Positions 32,301 through 44,803 of a stretch of DNA of 64,000 nt are shown here, one piece after another. Within the stretch, counting starts at the first letter, position 1, and every line of letters starts with the position of its first letter. The notes under the pieces are model-generated. The model saw nothing but the letters and a program-made list of their open reading frames with translations. It searched no databases and was not told the origin of the DNA. Both the position numbers and the translations under genes were made by a program. The DNA is from Reticulitermes lucifugus (taxonomy: Eukaryota; Arthropoda; Insecta; Blattodea; Rhinotermitidae), in the NCBI GenBank assembly GCA_026260175.1, contig JAKCWW010001804.1:1534-65533 (forward strand), read 5' to 3'.

Positions 32301-33352
32301 ACCACACAGAGTCTTGGAGCAATGACTGTGCTGCACCGAACAACGCTCTATCAGGTGCTGATCTTATATTGTGTCCAACTTAATGCTTATATGGGAATAG
32401 AGGTAACACTTTCTAAACTTCGGCAATAGATGGAAATGACTGGTCAGCATCGCGCTTCATCCTGGAGGAAAGTCTGATGATCATTTGGGTCAAGGACAGA
32501 GATTCTAAGCGGGTACTTCCTTACAAAAACTGTTATTGCTGTGCTAACCTGCCCGTCACATTAACCAACAGAGATTCGAAGCGGTGGTGGGGAACAGTAT
32601 CACCACGGCCACTCGGCCATGAGTATAAAGTGTCCTGCTGTAAATACAGAGGAAGTAATAACAATGGTGGTATGTGCGGTAGCCTCGGCATCTTGTCCAA
32701 AATAAAGGGCCCGTTTAACGCGGAAATAAGCAGGACTGAGCACCGCAGAACGGGCGGTGTCATCGATGTCGTCAGCTCTACGGCCAGCAGACCGCGAGAA
32801 AGAAAAGAACCCTGTGTACAGATTGTTAATACACACTCTAAGATATTGTTTGTAAATTCTATGAGCAGGTACTGCTTTAAGCTGTACGCTCTGCATAAAT
32901 AAAGCAGTATCACGCAATCCTATTATGGAAAGGAAGAGCAAAGAGACGCTTCGGGTATCAGTATCTCTCCTACAACAAATCGCTAGTTTATTCGGAAGCA
33001 GCCTGGCCTTTCAACTTCGCATGATTTTATAAGAGTCTGACCCTCAACCCGTGAACGTTTTCTTGAGATTAGGTTTAAATTTCTCGTTACAGATCATGGG
33101 AAAAAGAAAACAACTATGCAATCCTACAGCATCTTACCTTCAGCAACAAATATCAGTGCGGAGCGTTCAACTGCTTCGATACCTGGTCGTGGTCGATCAG
33201 ATTCTCGACCTGGAACGAGAGAAACAGTGCCTGCAGTACCGTGCCAATCTCAACATGAACTGAGGTCTGCCGCTGACACAGTCGGTCGTCAGAACTTCGT
33301 TCAAAATACAGTGAAAATATTTATGTTATTTGTACCGTACATTTTCTTGATC
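29311..33352. other. Stretch without recognised genes
   Basis: Contains a pyrimidine-rich run (CTTCTTCTTCC...) at about 29645-29700, a markedly CpG-rich block at about 30420-30610 (see findings), a gcacacgcgtgcgcgt run near 31825-31850, and otherwise nothing I can name. Short open frames between 32142 and 33263 overlap on both strands and look like chance frames in GC-richer DNA. Confidence 0.4.
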
Positions 33353-33404
33353 ATATAAAATCGTGTTCCGACAAATGTACATTTGTCGGAACACGATTTT
33401 ATAT
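33353..33404. repeat. Perfect 52-bp palindrome without spacer
   Basis: Two 26-base arms (33353-33378 and 33379-33404) are exact reverse complements with the centre TGT|ACA. Inner part reads GTTCCGACAAATGT/ACATTTGTCGGAAC. Confidence 0.97.
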
Positions 33405-36400
33405 AAACAGTAAAAATATATTCGTAAATTTAAGCTTGTGACCGAAACCCAAAGTTGCGGACTGCCTCCTCCCTTCCCTCCTACGATTTTGTGTTTCTGT
33501 TGTGGCCTCTGGCGTTCACTGGTACGTATGCTCCCTTCAGAATATCGCCCGTTCACTTACAACTTCCAGGCGAACAGTCCAGTGCGTCCAAATCTCAAAG
33601 ACGACAACTGTTACAATCGCTGAATCCATTGGTACTGGCGCTTTCTCTATGTGATCCCCCAAGCATACTTCGCGTATTCGATGTGACGGCGAGTTTTCAT
33701 GATCGGCAAGCTGAACACTAATAAAAAATATTGTCTCTACGTACCACACATAGGCTATCCGTGATCATAAGGGTTCCCTCATCAAGTTCACAGAAATGAA
33801 AATAGTGTCCTGGATGATAAATGTATAATCACTCGGACAACAGATGCTTTCCAGCTCCCATAAGAGACACGTTTCTGTCATCTAGCAAGTTGGTCTGGGT
33901 GATGAAGAGCAGTCAGAATAGAGAAGGCGGCAAAATTAAGCCTATAAAATATTCTACAATTACAATGACCTAAGAAATTGTTACAAAATCATAAATAACA
34001 TATTTGAAAATTCGTCACCTAATAGACTACGCTTGGAAATACTTATTATTCATAATAAACCTTTATTCTTTTAAACATACCTTTTTACATCACTCATAAG
34101 TGTCATAAATTTCTGCTATATTGTAAGAAATAAATATTTTGTTTTCCAGTATACAATATACTGTTTCCAAGTTATATTAAAAGCGCCTAGACATGCAATT
34201 TGATGTTAATTTTGCGGTTTGACAACTTTTATACTCACTCCTCCTAATATAATTGTGTTACAAGTGAACGAGCTTTTCGTATTATAATGCTCAGATACCT
34301 AACATAACACGGTTATCAATTCACCACACGCCCAGTACGACTGTTGACATAGCGACGAAACTAAAAATCAAAAGTGTTGTCATAAGATTTCTAATTTTCT
34401 CCAGTTTTTTGGTGGTCGTCAACAGCGACAGCTGACCGCCGATGTAAACGTTATTTCGAAAATGTACAGTCAGCTATGACATGCTTATTTTATTCAGTTC
34501 TAGGATAAAAATCACGACTAGAAGGGCGATCTAAAACAATTTTAGTACAAGAGGTAATACAATAATTTTACAACAAATAGCCGAAGAACCTTGGCAAAAA
34601 GCAGTAAAAAATAATAAAAAATAGCTGTGACTGCCAGTTGTGCTGCATATAGTATAAATTATATTGTGTTGCATGTCTAAAAGTGAGATGTCTGGTTCTA
34701 AAGAAGCTGTGATATCGTGAGAACAGTTGGCCCCTGGCCATCAAGCTCGAAACAGTAGTCACATTTAGGTAACTGATTCGGAATACATACGAGCAGTTAC
34801 TGCGCCACTAGATGGCACTCCACGGCCTAGCTGCTTTATCCTCCAGAAACTCTTTCTCATATCCACTGTAGTACCCAGAATCTATTTACTGTAGAATCAA
34901 CTGTCACCACTCCTGCCGAATATAGAAAGATGGCCCAGCCCGTAGCTCCTTGCTGTATCGACATATAAGACAACTCACGGTGATGACACCTATGCTAACT
35001 AGTGAATTACACGGTAGTAGTACTGAAGATTATTTAGCTGATCAATTAACTATTTATTTTTACAAATGCTGAATGCATAGATAGTAGTAAATCGCAACCT
35101 TCAGAAGCCGCTGTGTATTGTTTGCTTGTGTTGAACAGAAAACATGTGTGTTACGAAGCCATAAAACTGGGCAAATTCAAACTGACGTACAAATGTTCTA
35201 TTCACAAGGGCGCGGCAGGTTAATTACTACATTTGTTTGCTTTAGTTGACCAAGAGACAATACGAGTACATGTGTTAGGGACGAAGCTATGAAACAAAGT
35301 AAAGCCAAACCGGCGTAAAAATTTTACATTTCTCAGCTTGGATTTTTTAACCGCAAAACAGTGTTGGTCGGCGTCGATAACCGTTTCTGAAGGAGAGATA
35401 ATATCTTTGTTAATTACATGTTTTGGTTCAGCGCAACAACATTTCCATTTCTAAATAAATAATTTAAGTATTTAGTTTAAATCCCAATCAGTTTACCGTT
35501 CACTAGTCTACTTATTGGTGTTTTTTTTACCAACACATTCTTGACAAAGGATTTTTTATTGTGAAAAAAATGTATTGCGTCACAGATATAAGTAATGATT
35601 GCGCAATATGCAATTTCGGATTTACATTGAAGGCTTATTAATTAATATACATAAGACTGTTTCCCAACGTGTTATCAACTCCCCTTATTTATTTACTTAA
35701 CAACGTAGAATATTTCCTGACGAGAAGAGAACTGTTAGCATCTCAAGTACTCAGTTCCATGAAGTTATAATATTTATTATAAATAATAAGAATATTTTTG
35801 ACGCTGTTATACACTCATTTGTAACAATTTTATGTTTTAAAATATTAGTAAATTCAAGTGCATTAAACAGTTATGTTTAATTACAGTTCTCTTTTATCAT
35901 GGATAAATGGCCGTAAACCGGAAAACTTAATTACGAAAAGCGAAAATTTTTCAGTCTGGGGATAGTGCAAAAATAATAACCAAGAAATGACGTCACAATC
36001 ACTGTATGAAAATGCAGAAGGAAAATGTACAGCAGAAATAGTAACAGATACAAAGGAGTTAAAATGTATACATAGGGCAAAACCTACATTGAATTTGGTT
36101 CTATATTTACAGGAGATTTTTAATAGCCTCAGTACTCTACTGTGAAGCGATAAGGAATAATTGTCTCAAGCCCTCCTTACTACGCCTTTTGACACCCCAC
36201 AGATCAGTGAAGAAGAAGGCGGTACTTTTCTGCGAAACGTCGGGAAACGATTACTCAGTGGTGCCACGTCATATCCGAGAGAAACGCAGCCCTCATTTCT
36301 TTGTTTTGTTTTAAGGGCGGCTTCTTTTGTGGTTTGTTTGGCGAAAGCTTATACATGCACATTGGTAGTGACACATTTCAAATTTTGTATTCTAAACAGC

Positions 36401-37809
36401 TGTAGCGCTTCTGTTCATCATGATTCGTGTTAAAAAATATATATGTCACTGAATTTTAAACCAACAAAAAAATAAAACAATCTGGGCCACATAATCCTGA
36501 AAATTTCTTTCTTCAGAAGTACGCCTAAAAATACTATAAGAATAAGGATAAAGCCTATGTTGTGCCTTTAATGTGAGACAGCAAGTTTCACACCACTGTC
36601 AAACAACAGATAAAATGGCATTTGTGTATGTTTTAATCTTTATATTCTTCTGAGATATAACCCAGTGGTAGTAAGGTGTTTTATCTCAGAAATATGAATC
36701 TTCATAATCTCCATTGAAAAACCTCAAATCACACTTTATGTATTCAGATAGCAGACTGGACAACAAATATTCTGACTCGAATGGTAGCAACCATTCTACG
36801 GATTTAAAGAGTCTCTCAGTTTTTTCGTGTAAGCAGTTTGTTTTTGTTAGTGTCATCCCATGTATTTAAACTTTGCCAGATTTCCGAAAAATGTATTGGC
36901 TCTATGTTGTACTTTGTTGTGAACTCAACTGAGGAGACTTGGATATATTGTAAAAATTACTTTCTTAGCATTTGCTTCTAGAGAAACCTTCTAGACAACC
37001 ATAGCAAATTGATATAATCAAATAAACTTCTTTTATTCAGTGTTAGAGAGGCGGATCCAGACTTTTCTTAATAGAAAACTCAAAATCTAAACAAAAATTA
37101 CTTATGTAATTCTTGAGATATGCGTGGTCATAAGGGAGATATTTAATCTAAGTGATTAGCAGAATTTGTAAATAGTTGAACAATTTTCAGATGCATTTTG
37201 ACCTTTAAAGATAATTTATCTGAAATATTGACCTTCCTTTGAATCCGTCAAGATTGTTCGTTACATAAGTACACGACTTTCTTTTTGAAAACTATCCTTT
37301 TTGTGTTTTGATTTGACAGCGCTTGTCATTTTAGTGTTTAAAATGATATATATTTCAGAAATATTTATCTAGTCTCTGCTTATATTACTGATACGTTCTG
37401 AATTGATCTACAGATTGTCTTTAACCACCGTTTTAGAAACCTGCACTCAGTCTATACTCCTCAAACAGTGACAGACAAATGCAACTTTGTCAATCGTCTG
37501 GACTTCTGTAATTTTCCTTTTTTTAATGATTGATTAACGTTGTATGCAGTTAATATGACCAATCACAAGTAATTACTCGCTTGGAATTAATTAAATCTGG
37601 ACGCACTTCAGACCTGATGTTAAGGGGATCGCATTCACGCATACGTTAATTACACATCGAGCAGCCACTGCGTCTAATAAGCAGCAGGTGTGGTTCTCTG
37701 GTGCATTATTATTTAGACTCGTACCTGTACGCCACACATTCTGTGTATCGTTTACCTTCATGCCTTCACGGCGTGGTTCTACAGCTACTATGTATCTTTG
37801 TCGAGCCAT
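33405..37809. other. AT-rich stretch without recognised features
   Basis: No exon, SINE head or transposase block was seen. Frames are short; much of 34000-37500 is strongly AT-rich and looks like old non-coding DNA. Confidence 0.45.
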
Positions 37810-38015
37810 GTTTCAGGTGATTGGTCACCGGCTTCTTACGGCGCAGGGCCGGGTTCAATCCCAGACCAGTCCATGTGACATTTATATTGGCCACAATGGC
37901 ACTTGGACAGGCTTTTTCTACGAGTACTTCGGTTTTCCGCTGTCACTATCATTCTAGTAATGTTCCTTACTCATTAAATTACCCATCACCGACCATATAT
38001 AATCTCGTCGTCAAA
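37810..38015 (+). mobile_element. tRNA-headed SINE copy, second family
   Basis: Head with B box GGGTTCAATCC at 37851-37861 and decayed A box near 37813-37830; body CCAGACCAGTCCATGTGACA then GTACTTCGGTTTTCCGCTG. A second partial copy is at 42587-42680. Confidence 0.6.
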
Positions 38016-38659
38016 TAATACATTGAAAGTAATACATGTATCTTGACATACAGGCACGCTATTTAGTGTAACGTTCACCTCATGGTGCTTTACCATCAGC
38101 ACAGATCATATCCAGTAGAATGACATGATCTCTGTGACCACTCTTACGGTAGATCTACGAAAACCACTGGGACGGGCAATGTCCAATACATGTAACGTCG
38201 CAGGAACCTCGCGGTCGATATCATGCACCAACATTTCATTGCAGTTCTTCCGCGCATGCACAGATCGTCGCTACAGATTAGCATAGTAACAGGTTGGTGC
38301 TTCAGGTCGGTGCACCTGAAGTCATTCTCTTACCTATGTGCCACAGACGCACAAAGGTCACACTACCTACTATCACATTACCACTATCTTAAAATACACT
38401 TTGGTAGGTAGCAGACACTAAACATTCAGCACTGTCAATGGCCTCTTAAGTTAGGTCCACATCCTCACAATCTGTTTGAGATCCATTTTAATATTATTTT
38501 CCCATATCCTTCGACTTCCAAGTGGCCACCTGCCGAAATGTTTCTCAGCATAAGTAATACATAAATGCATTATATTCCCACAACAGAACTACACGTTCAT
38601 TCCATCGTAACCTCTTTGCACTGCCCTAAACGTCCCATAAGCGCTCAGAATTATGCTTC
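38016..38659. other. Stretch without recognised features
   Basis: No coding or repeat signal identified. Confidence 0.35.
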
Positions 38660-39245
38660 GAACTGTGCAGTAGAAATGAGTAAAATTCCTCGCAGTCCAG
38701 AACTGTGCAGTTTCCTCTCCACAAGCGTACCAAAAACTCCAAGGGATATTATCCAGTTAGCTAAGAATTCTGGCCAGTTCTCTTCCTAGCCTCCACTGAC
38801 GAAAGTGTCTGCTATGCTACTACGGTTGCCATTACGGCAAAAAGAAGAAAGCTAGAATCAGGGGAAGTCATTAGTCAAAACAGTAGTTAATAAAATAAGT
38901 TAAATATTCGCAAATTATATGTCAGCAGACTTAGGACTGAACCCCCAATACCGTACAAATTATCTTAGAATGAATGAAGATAATCCGCATAAATTTGCCA
39001 GTGTTTCGACCCATTACCTCTTTTGACTCGTAATTTCTTCTTTCTTGCTATAAGAGCAGGGACAGTGGTGTAAAAAACATACCCGTCAGTGGATCTCACC
39101 AAACACCTACTATTCAAAGACAATGACTAAACTGCCAGAATTCCAGGAGAACTGAGTAAAATTCCTTGGACTTTTGCATACGTGTGGTGAGAAAATTTTA
39201 CACTTCTGGACTGCGCAGATTTTGCTCATTTCTAGCCTCATATAT
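38660..39245. repeat. Inverted-repeat pair
   Basis: About 38675-38785 (+) and 39113-39235 (-) are diverged inverted copies: both read AGAAATGAGYAAAATYC..., CAGTCCAGAA.TGT, then CCAAGG.ATTTTA.TCAGTT-like text and ATTCTGGC. Roughly 330 bp of unrelated sequence lies between. Possibly a non-autonomous DNA element or two copies in opposite orientation. Confidence 0.55.
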
Positions 39246-40509
39246 AGAATTGCACAAAAACTAAGCGTGTATGATGCGCGTAAGAGTTTTAGTTGACCAA
39301 GCTCCTCGTCATGCAAGCCTAATGTCCTCCAATCACAATTTACCTCACCCCAATAGTCAGAACCCAAACTATTTTATGTCCTCAAATAGGGTGCTGCGTT
39401 TCATAGAAAAGACCGGAAGAGTGACTGGAAAGTAGATGAATATTTAAATAAATTATAAAAGCTCGAAAGGAAACGTGTAGCCGTAAGAGTCGATTCTTTG
39501 CTGTGAATTCAGAATTCAGTTAGAGGGAGGACAGGTTAACCACCCCTAGCGTTATCGATTTACAGGACAGCGCGCGGATACCTTCGGCTTATGGATTCCA
39601 TTTGATGTAAATTTTATTGCGGCTCAATTTAGTCCATGAAAAATTTTGCTGTATTTTTAATTGTTTTTTGTCAATATCCAAAGTTCAAAAAATGTTCCAC
39701 GTAAAACCACATATCTTAAGAACATGCGTATTTTAAACCCAATATAGATTTTCTTCCACATTAAATGGGCCCCGTGTCACAAAGGCAATGCGCGTCCTCA
39801 GCTGACGGATGGAGGAAATGACCTCCAAATATGGACAGGATCTGCGAATATATTTAACATGCAGTTCCAGGCGGTCGACAAGGGGTTAGCCTTCAGCTTG
39901 GGGATTGGGTGGTTCTCCAGCAAGTCCAAGCCGCAAGGAACGTTAAATATGGTCTGAGACTTATCTGTTCCTATGAACATAATACGTACCTTCGGTGATG
40001 CAAAAAGCAGATTTCTTGAAAAATTCGGCGACTATAACCTTCTCAAGGCGGACTTTACACCATGGAGTTAGAAACGTTCAAACAATCTTGACTACATATC
40101 CATCCTGCTTAAAATTAAAAGTATGCGTGAAGTTTGTGTATGTAAAATTCATCATAAGTAAACTTATGACTCAGCTGGAACACTGAGAGCTGACTAAAAA
40201 CGAAGAAGACATACGATTATTCTTTGTCCAAAAATACTCGCAACGTATGAAGTGTAGGACGCTTCCAGGGAGACTGTAAGTCACGTCTCGGTAACAAGAA
40301 CGAGATTTAAAATATCGAACAAAGATTGGAATCAAACAACAAAGAGAATAGTCCGTATGATCTATAAATAGTCGATGTCTACTTAATAAATTCTAGAAAC
40401 AACTGTGCAAACTTGCAGGAATGTTTTGTAATCTTTTGAAAAAAAGCTCAACATCCTGCTTTTCCTTCTTCCATAGCATTTTGGCAGTTGTGTTTCTTAG
40501 AGAAAAGGA
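39246..40509. other. Stretch without recognised features
   Basis: No exon-like frame; nothing named. Confidence 0.35.
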
Positions 40510-40960
40510 AGTTGGAATTTTAAACTGAGGAAATTGCCGTTGCTTGTGATTTCTCTGAAAGCTGCTGCTACTACATCATGCAAGACAACATACAAAGCTT
40601 TGATAAGAACAACTTGCGGGAAACTCTTCATCCATTTGTGATTAATCATTCACATAATGAAGTGAATGGGCACAACAGAATCGTTGTAACATCAGATTCT
40701 TTAAAACATGATAATGTGGCCGTTCTTTTTTTCAAAGCAAACTATGGAGTTTCCTTCTGGTAAACTGAAAGATTTAACTGAGATTTACTACTTTTCTGAT
40801 AGTGCTGCCTCACAGTACAAAAACATGACAGGTTTCAGCAACCTCCATCATAAAGATGATTTAGTATGCATGCCATTGGATACTTCTTCGCAACGTCACA
40901 TGACAAGGTACATGTGGCGGAAGAGCAATTAAGAGAAAAGCAAGAGAGACAAATCTAAAA
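40510..40960 (+). mobile_element. Fragment of a widespread arthropod repeat-borne ORF, family uncertain
   Basis: Two frames on the + strand read EIAVACDFSES...MQDNIQSF...LHPFVINH...VVTSDSLKHDNVAVLFF (about 40530-40740) and then KLKDLTEIYYFSDSAASQYK with FSNLHHKDD (about 40755-40870). The second block matches a motif 'YFSDGAASQYKN..N..NLC.H..DF' that I know from many repetitive hypothetical proteins of arthropods. The usual continuation (an FFATSHGK... block) is only partly visible. It is frame-broken and truncated. I cannot assign a transposon superfamily with confidence. Confidence 0.6.
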
Positions 40961-41254
40961 ACCCTTAGACGAACAGGTTATGATAGACGAAAATTTTATA
41001 CTTGGCCTCTTGTAAAGATTGTCTGTCTCCTTTCAACATTTTACTGCTAAATATCACGAAGCTTCTCGAAGAGATTCTTCTCCCCATGTCAATGTAAGCA
41101 CTTCACCTCTGCATTAGTAGGAAGGAGTGCACTTCGCCAGGCTCACGCGGCAACTTCTCCGGCACGAATGCGTGGCGTGCAGTCTCAACGTGGACTTGAA
41201 GGCGCAGGAAAAAGTCTAGATTGACTACAATACACGCAAGGAAGAACAAGTTAG

Positions 41255-41325
41255 GCAATGTGCGTATAACGTAACATTGTGGCGCGTTCGCGTAACCATT
41301 GTTTCCATGGAAACGCAAAAATTCT
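41255..41325. repeat. Short dispersed repeat (partner at 60762-60830)
   Basis: GGCAATGTGCGTATAACGTAACATT...GGCGCGTTCGCGTAACCATTGTTTCC is repeated with a few changes at 60762-60830, same orientation. Confidence 0.7.
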
Positions 41326-42586
41326 TCCCCTTGGTATTGTTTACGTACAAGCAGCCGTCAACAATATAAGTGTTCAGTGCTGCCTTGGAAATGCAACAAA
41401 CATATCTAGACAAATAACACTCTACGATTTTATATTTCTCAGCTTTAATTTAGATTTTAACTCAGGATGTGAAAAGATGCATCGTAATACTTGGTGCACT
41501 AAAAGCATAAAAGATGACATGATGCTATGAAAATCCACAACCCTTTTCGAAGTTCTGAGAAAGGAATATACAAGTGCGTGTAAACACAGTGACACCATAA
41601 GCCTGTGTTTCATTACGAAGAAAAATACGCTGCATTTCCGGAGTTTATAAAGCGACTTAATTTCATCACGAATCTCGTTAAACAATGTCATTTACATAAA
41701 CCATGTTTACGATTATTTTATAAATTTTCTGCGATTGCTTATAAAAGAACTCGTATTATTCGTTACGGCACTTACGTTTGTATATTATCAAATCTAAGCA
41801 AATAATCATGTTCCTCAGACCCTATTCCTCACACCTTTAATATCGCACACCGAAATTATGGATTCTTCCGCAAGAAGTGCTTCTGCAGTGTAAATCCGAT
41901 GTACATTAGCATTTAGAGACAGCCATAATTAAAATTCTGGTAAAATGTTCTTAATTCCCGATGAAAAGATACATAAAGCAGAGGTACGCTAATCGCACAT
42001 CACACAATACAGCTGCTTCATTCAGTTCCCATAGTTGGTAGGCCTGTTTGGTTCCCGTGTTGTTGAAACAGAAGATTTCAAAATGTTCGGGCCTATGTCA
42101 ACTTGTCTTGCAACCACCAGGTAAAATACGCAATACAAAGCCACTCTACCTTAATGTCAACTTTATTTTTCATGTTGTATACCCGCTATAACGAAGGAGT
42201 CCTTGATAATGAGTCACTATATCTGGTAACACAGGAAAGGATATTATTAATTCCAGAAGACAGATTCATGGCGTTATAGCCGTAAGGTTTCCAGTAGATA
42301 AAATGCCACTATCTTAACCCTTTAAAGCCAAATTATAAGTATATGTACCCACTGCTGTAACAATAATAAACTGCGCTTTGCGTCACTAAATGTATTTCTG
42401 TTTCGTGCAATTCTTAACAATAAATAGCATTTCCCTATACAACACTAATTGATTGGTCTTTGTAATGGACATGGGCTGTGTTCTCTGTGAGGTAAGAACT
42501 GAACTTTTGTATAAAATATTCGATGATCATCAGTCCTTAAGGGGATGAAAACAGTGAGTGGCTCTGAATTGTTATACATAGTTTAG

Positions 42587-42680
42587 ACAATTCGATCCCA
42601 GACCAGTCCATGTGAGATTTGTAGTGGAAAAAGTGACCCAGGGACAAGTTTTTGTCTGAGTACTTCTTGGTCTTAAAGGA
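42587..42680 (+). mobile_element. Partial SINE copy (family of 37.8 kb)
   Basis: ATTCGATCCCAGACCAGTCC, GTGAGATTTGTAGTGG..., GTACTTCTTGG match the 37810-38015 copy in order. Confidence 0.55.
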
Positions 42681-43487
42681 AGCCGAGTCAAGACGGTAGA
42701 ATCATTTCGCCTGATGTGGAGCAAATTAATACCATATAATTCCAGATCAGTAACGGTACTTCAGTGACTATTACCTGTCCGCACATTAGGCTATATTTAA
42801 ATAGGCCAATATAAAGTACAAAGCCTAATTCTTGGTGTGTTGACAGCCGCGTGCCACATCTTTTCCTGTTTTATCAGTGGGAGAGGCAAGTTTTATTAAC
42901 ATCAAATTTGTCTCTTGATGTTATATGGTAACACCAAACATCGAACACTCATGCACGCAAATACGGAATAAGCTATATGGAAGAACAGAGAAAAACCAAA
43001 GATGGCTCGCGGGCCGGGACTCCCGACAGTGACGACACAGACTTGTGACTTGGAGTGTACAGGATTCTCCCCAATCTGAATGTCGGCCAGCTGTTACCCC
43101 TCGACAAGGGATGTTGATGACCCACCCTCCCATGCTAGGGCTGCCAACCCAACAGGTTCATCTTCCACGTGGAAGGAAGAGAAGCCGCCCTCTTGATACT
43201 GGGCCGTGTATCAAGGAATGAGACGAGAGTTCGGGGCCCGATCAGAATAGACGAGAGTTTCCTTCTGTTTCTGAGTTCACTTACGACGCTTCTCACGTGC
43301 ATAGGCCCAGGCTCTAGCAATAAAATTTCTACTATCCACTTGACACCGTCACGGAGTATTCTTAATACAATGAATTTCTTATGCGATACATAGAAAAAGC
43401 CAATTCCAAATGTTAAGAATATGGAACAAAATTAGGACACAATCAAACCGGCCAAATCTTATTCTAATAAAACAAGTACTTGTTGGT

Positions 43488-43671
43488 AATACCTTTATTT
43501 TGGTTAAAGGTAGAGGTCCGTTCTACCTGTGACAAATATGAGGCTGGGTGTCCCTCAGAATCGATGGACGATTTGTAGCAGAGAAAAATATTTTGACTTC
43601 CCGGGAATCGAACCCCGTGTCGTCCAGCCCGTAAACTAGTCACTATACCAGCTACGCCATCCCGGCTTCCA
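43488..43671 (-). mobile_element. tRNA-headed SINE copy, third family
   Basis: The minus strand starts GCCGGGATGGCGTAGCTGG (A box, near 43650-43671), has TACGGGCTGGACGAC and then the B box GGTTCGATTCCCGG at about 43602-43615, followed by an A/T-rich body. Related heads occur at 54184 (+) and about 63.65-63.71 kb (-). Confidence 0.75.
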
Positions 43672-43959
43672 CCTTGTTTTGGTAGGAAAATCTGAATATT
43701 ATATTATATAAAGTATCATTTCAGAACTAATTCTGACAGTTTAATTTATTAATTTGTACTTGCACTTTTTTAAATTAACTGCTCGTCAGGTCCTATTAGA
43801 AGTTGTATAATTTAAGGCGCCAGTCCAGCACTTTCATACACACACGGTGTGAAAACACGTAAAATGACGCAGGAGGGTTAAGGGTCAAACCACGACGCTC
43901 TTAGAGATATGAGCAGATGTGGAACTGATGTGACATTTTTAAACTTCTGTAATGAAATT

Positions 43960-44345
43960 GTCAGATTCCCTTTCACGTTTTGATAGCCTTCAGATTTATT
44001 CAAAAGTGCGGGGCATTGAATTTCGCTTGGTAAATTGCACTCCCTTTCTATACTTTTACGGCAAAGCAAACAACTAGCCACTGGATAATCCTTTCCCTTT
44101 TCTTCTTTTATTAAATAGGATCCAAACCTAATGCAGTTGTTAGTTAACTAAACTGCCTTGACTTTCAATCTTGTAAAGGTAAAGCAGACAACCAGCCACT
44201 GTACAATCCGTTCCCATTTTTTCCTGTATTAAATAAGAACCAAACTTAAAGCAGTAGTTATTCAAGTAAGTTGCGCTCAGTTTCCATTTGGTGATGGCAA
44301 CGCGAACAACTTGCCATTGGATAATCTTTTCCTATATCTTCTTTC
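43960..44345. repeat. Tandem repeat, three units of about 119 bp
   Basis: Anchors AACTAGCCACTGGATAATCC (44071), AACCAGCCACTGTACAATCC (44190) and AACTTGCCATTGGATAATC (44309) are 119 bp apart; text such as TATTAAATARGAWCCAAAC recurs between them. Confidence 0.75.
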
Positions 44346-44749
44346 GGCAAATCTGAAAATTCACCTTTCTTTACATAGGTTAACAGGAATATCGCGTCTT
44401 CCATATTCATTTGTATGTGCTTGTTAGAAAATTCCTTCCGTCATTCTCAAGGCGAAGGCCTTTATGTCTAACACAGTGCAACATCAATTAAGGAAGCTTC
44501 ACGTACCTTGTGTCTAATATGACTTTTGGTGGAGCGCAGCCTCTATCACAGCTTAGAGTGGCTGTCTACAATTTTATGTAATATATGTCATTACATCACT
44601 CATGCATAAAAAATACATGTTGCCGTTATCGCAAACATGTCACTGCACTACACAACACAGATTCAGCAACACTTTGAGAGGCCTATGCCTACCGAGAAGA
44701 AATATGTTCAAACATGCTTGCAAGTTTTGATGACGTTACCAGCTGAACG

Positions 44750-44751
44750 CA

Positions 44752-44802
<51 letters not shown>

Positions 44803-44803
44803 A
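44750..44803. repeat. Compound microsatellite (TC)n(TA)n(TG)n
   Basis: Uninterrupted transition from ctctct to tatata to gtgtgt. Confidence 0.97.

Larger units (their letters stand above)
40961..43487. other. Mostly unrecognised stretch
   Basis: Apart from the short repeat at about 41.3 kb and the SINE body at 42587-42680 I see nothing identifiable; no exon-like frame. Confidence 0.4.

Noticed and set aside
32100-32930. TATA- and AATAAA-like signals that could suggest a solo long terminal repeat
   Set aside because: I could not find matching ends, a target duplication or a partner copy; evidence too thin to name an element.
43601-43672. Functional tRNA gene
   Set aside because: The A and B boxes are good but the cloverleaf is not closed and it continues into a SINE body.
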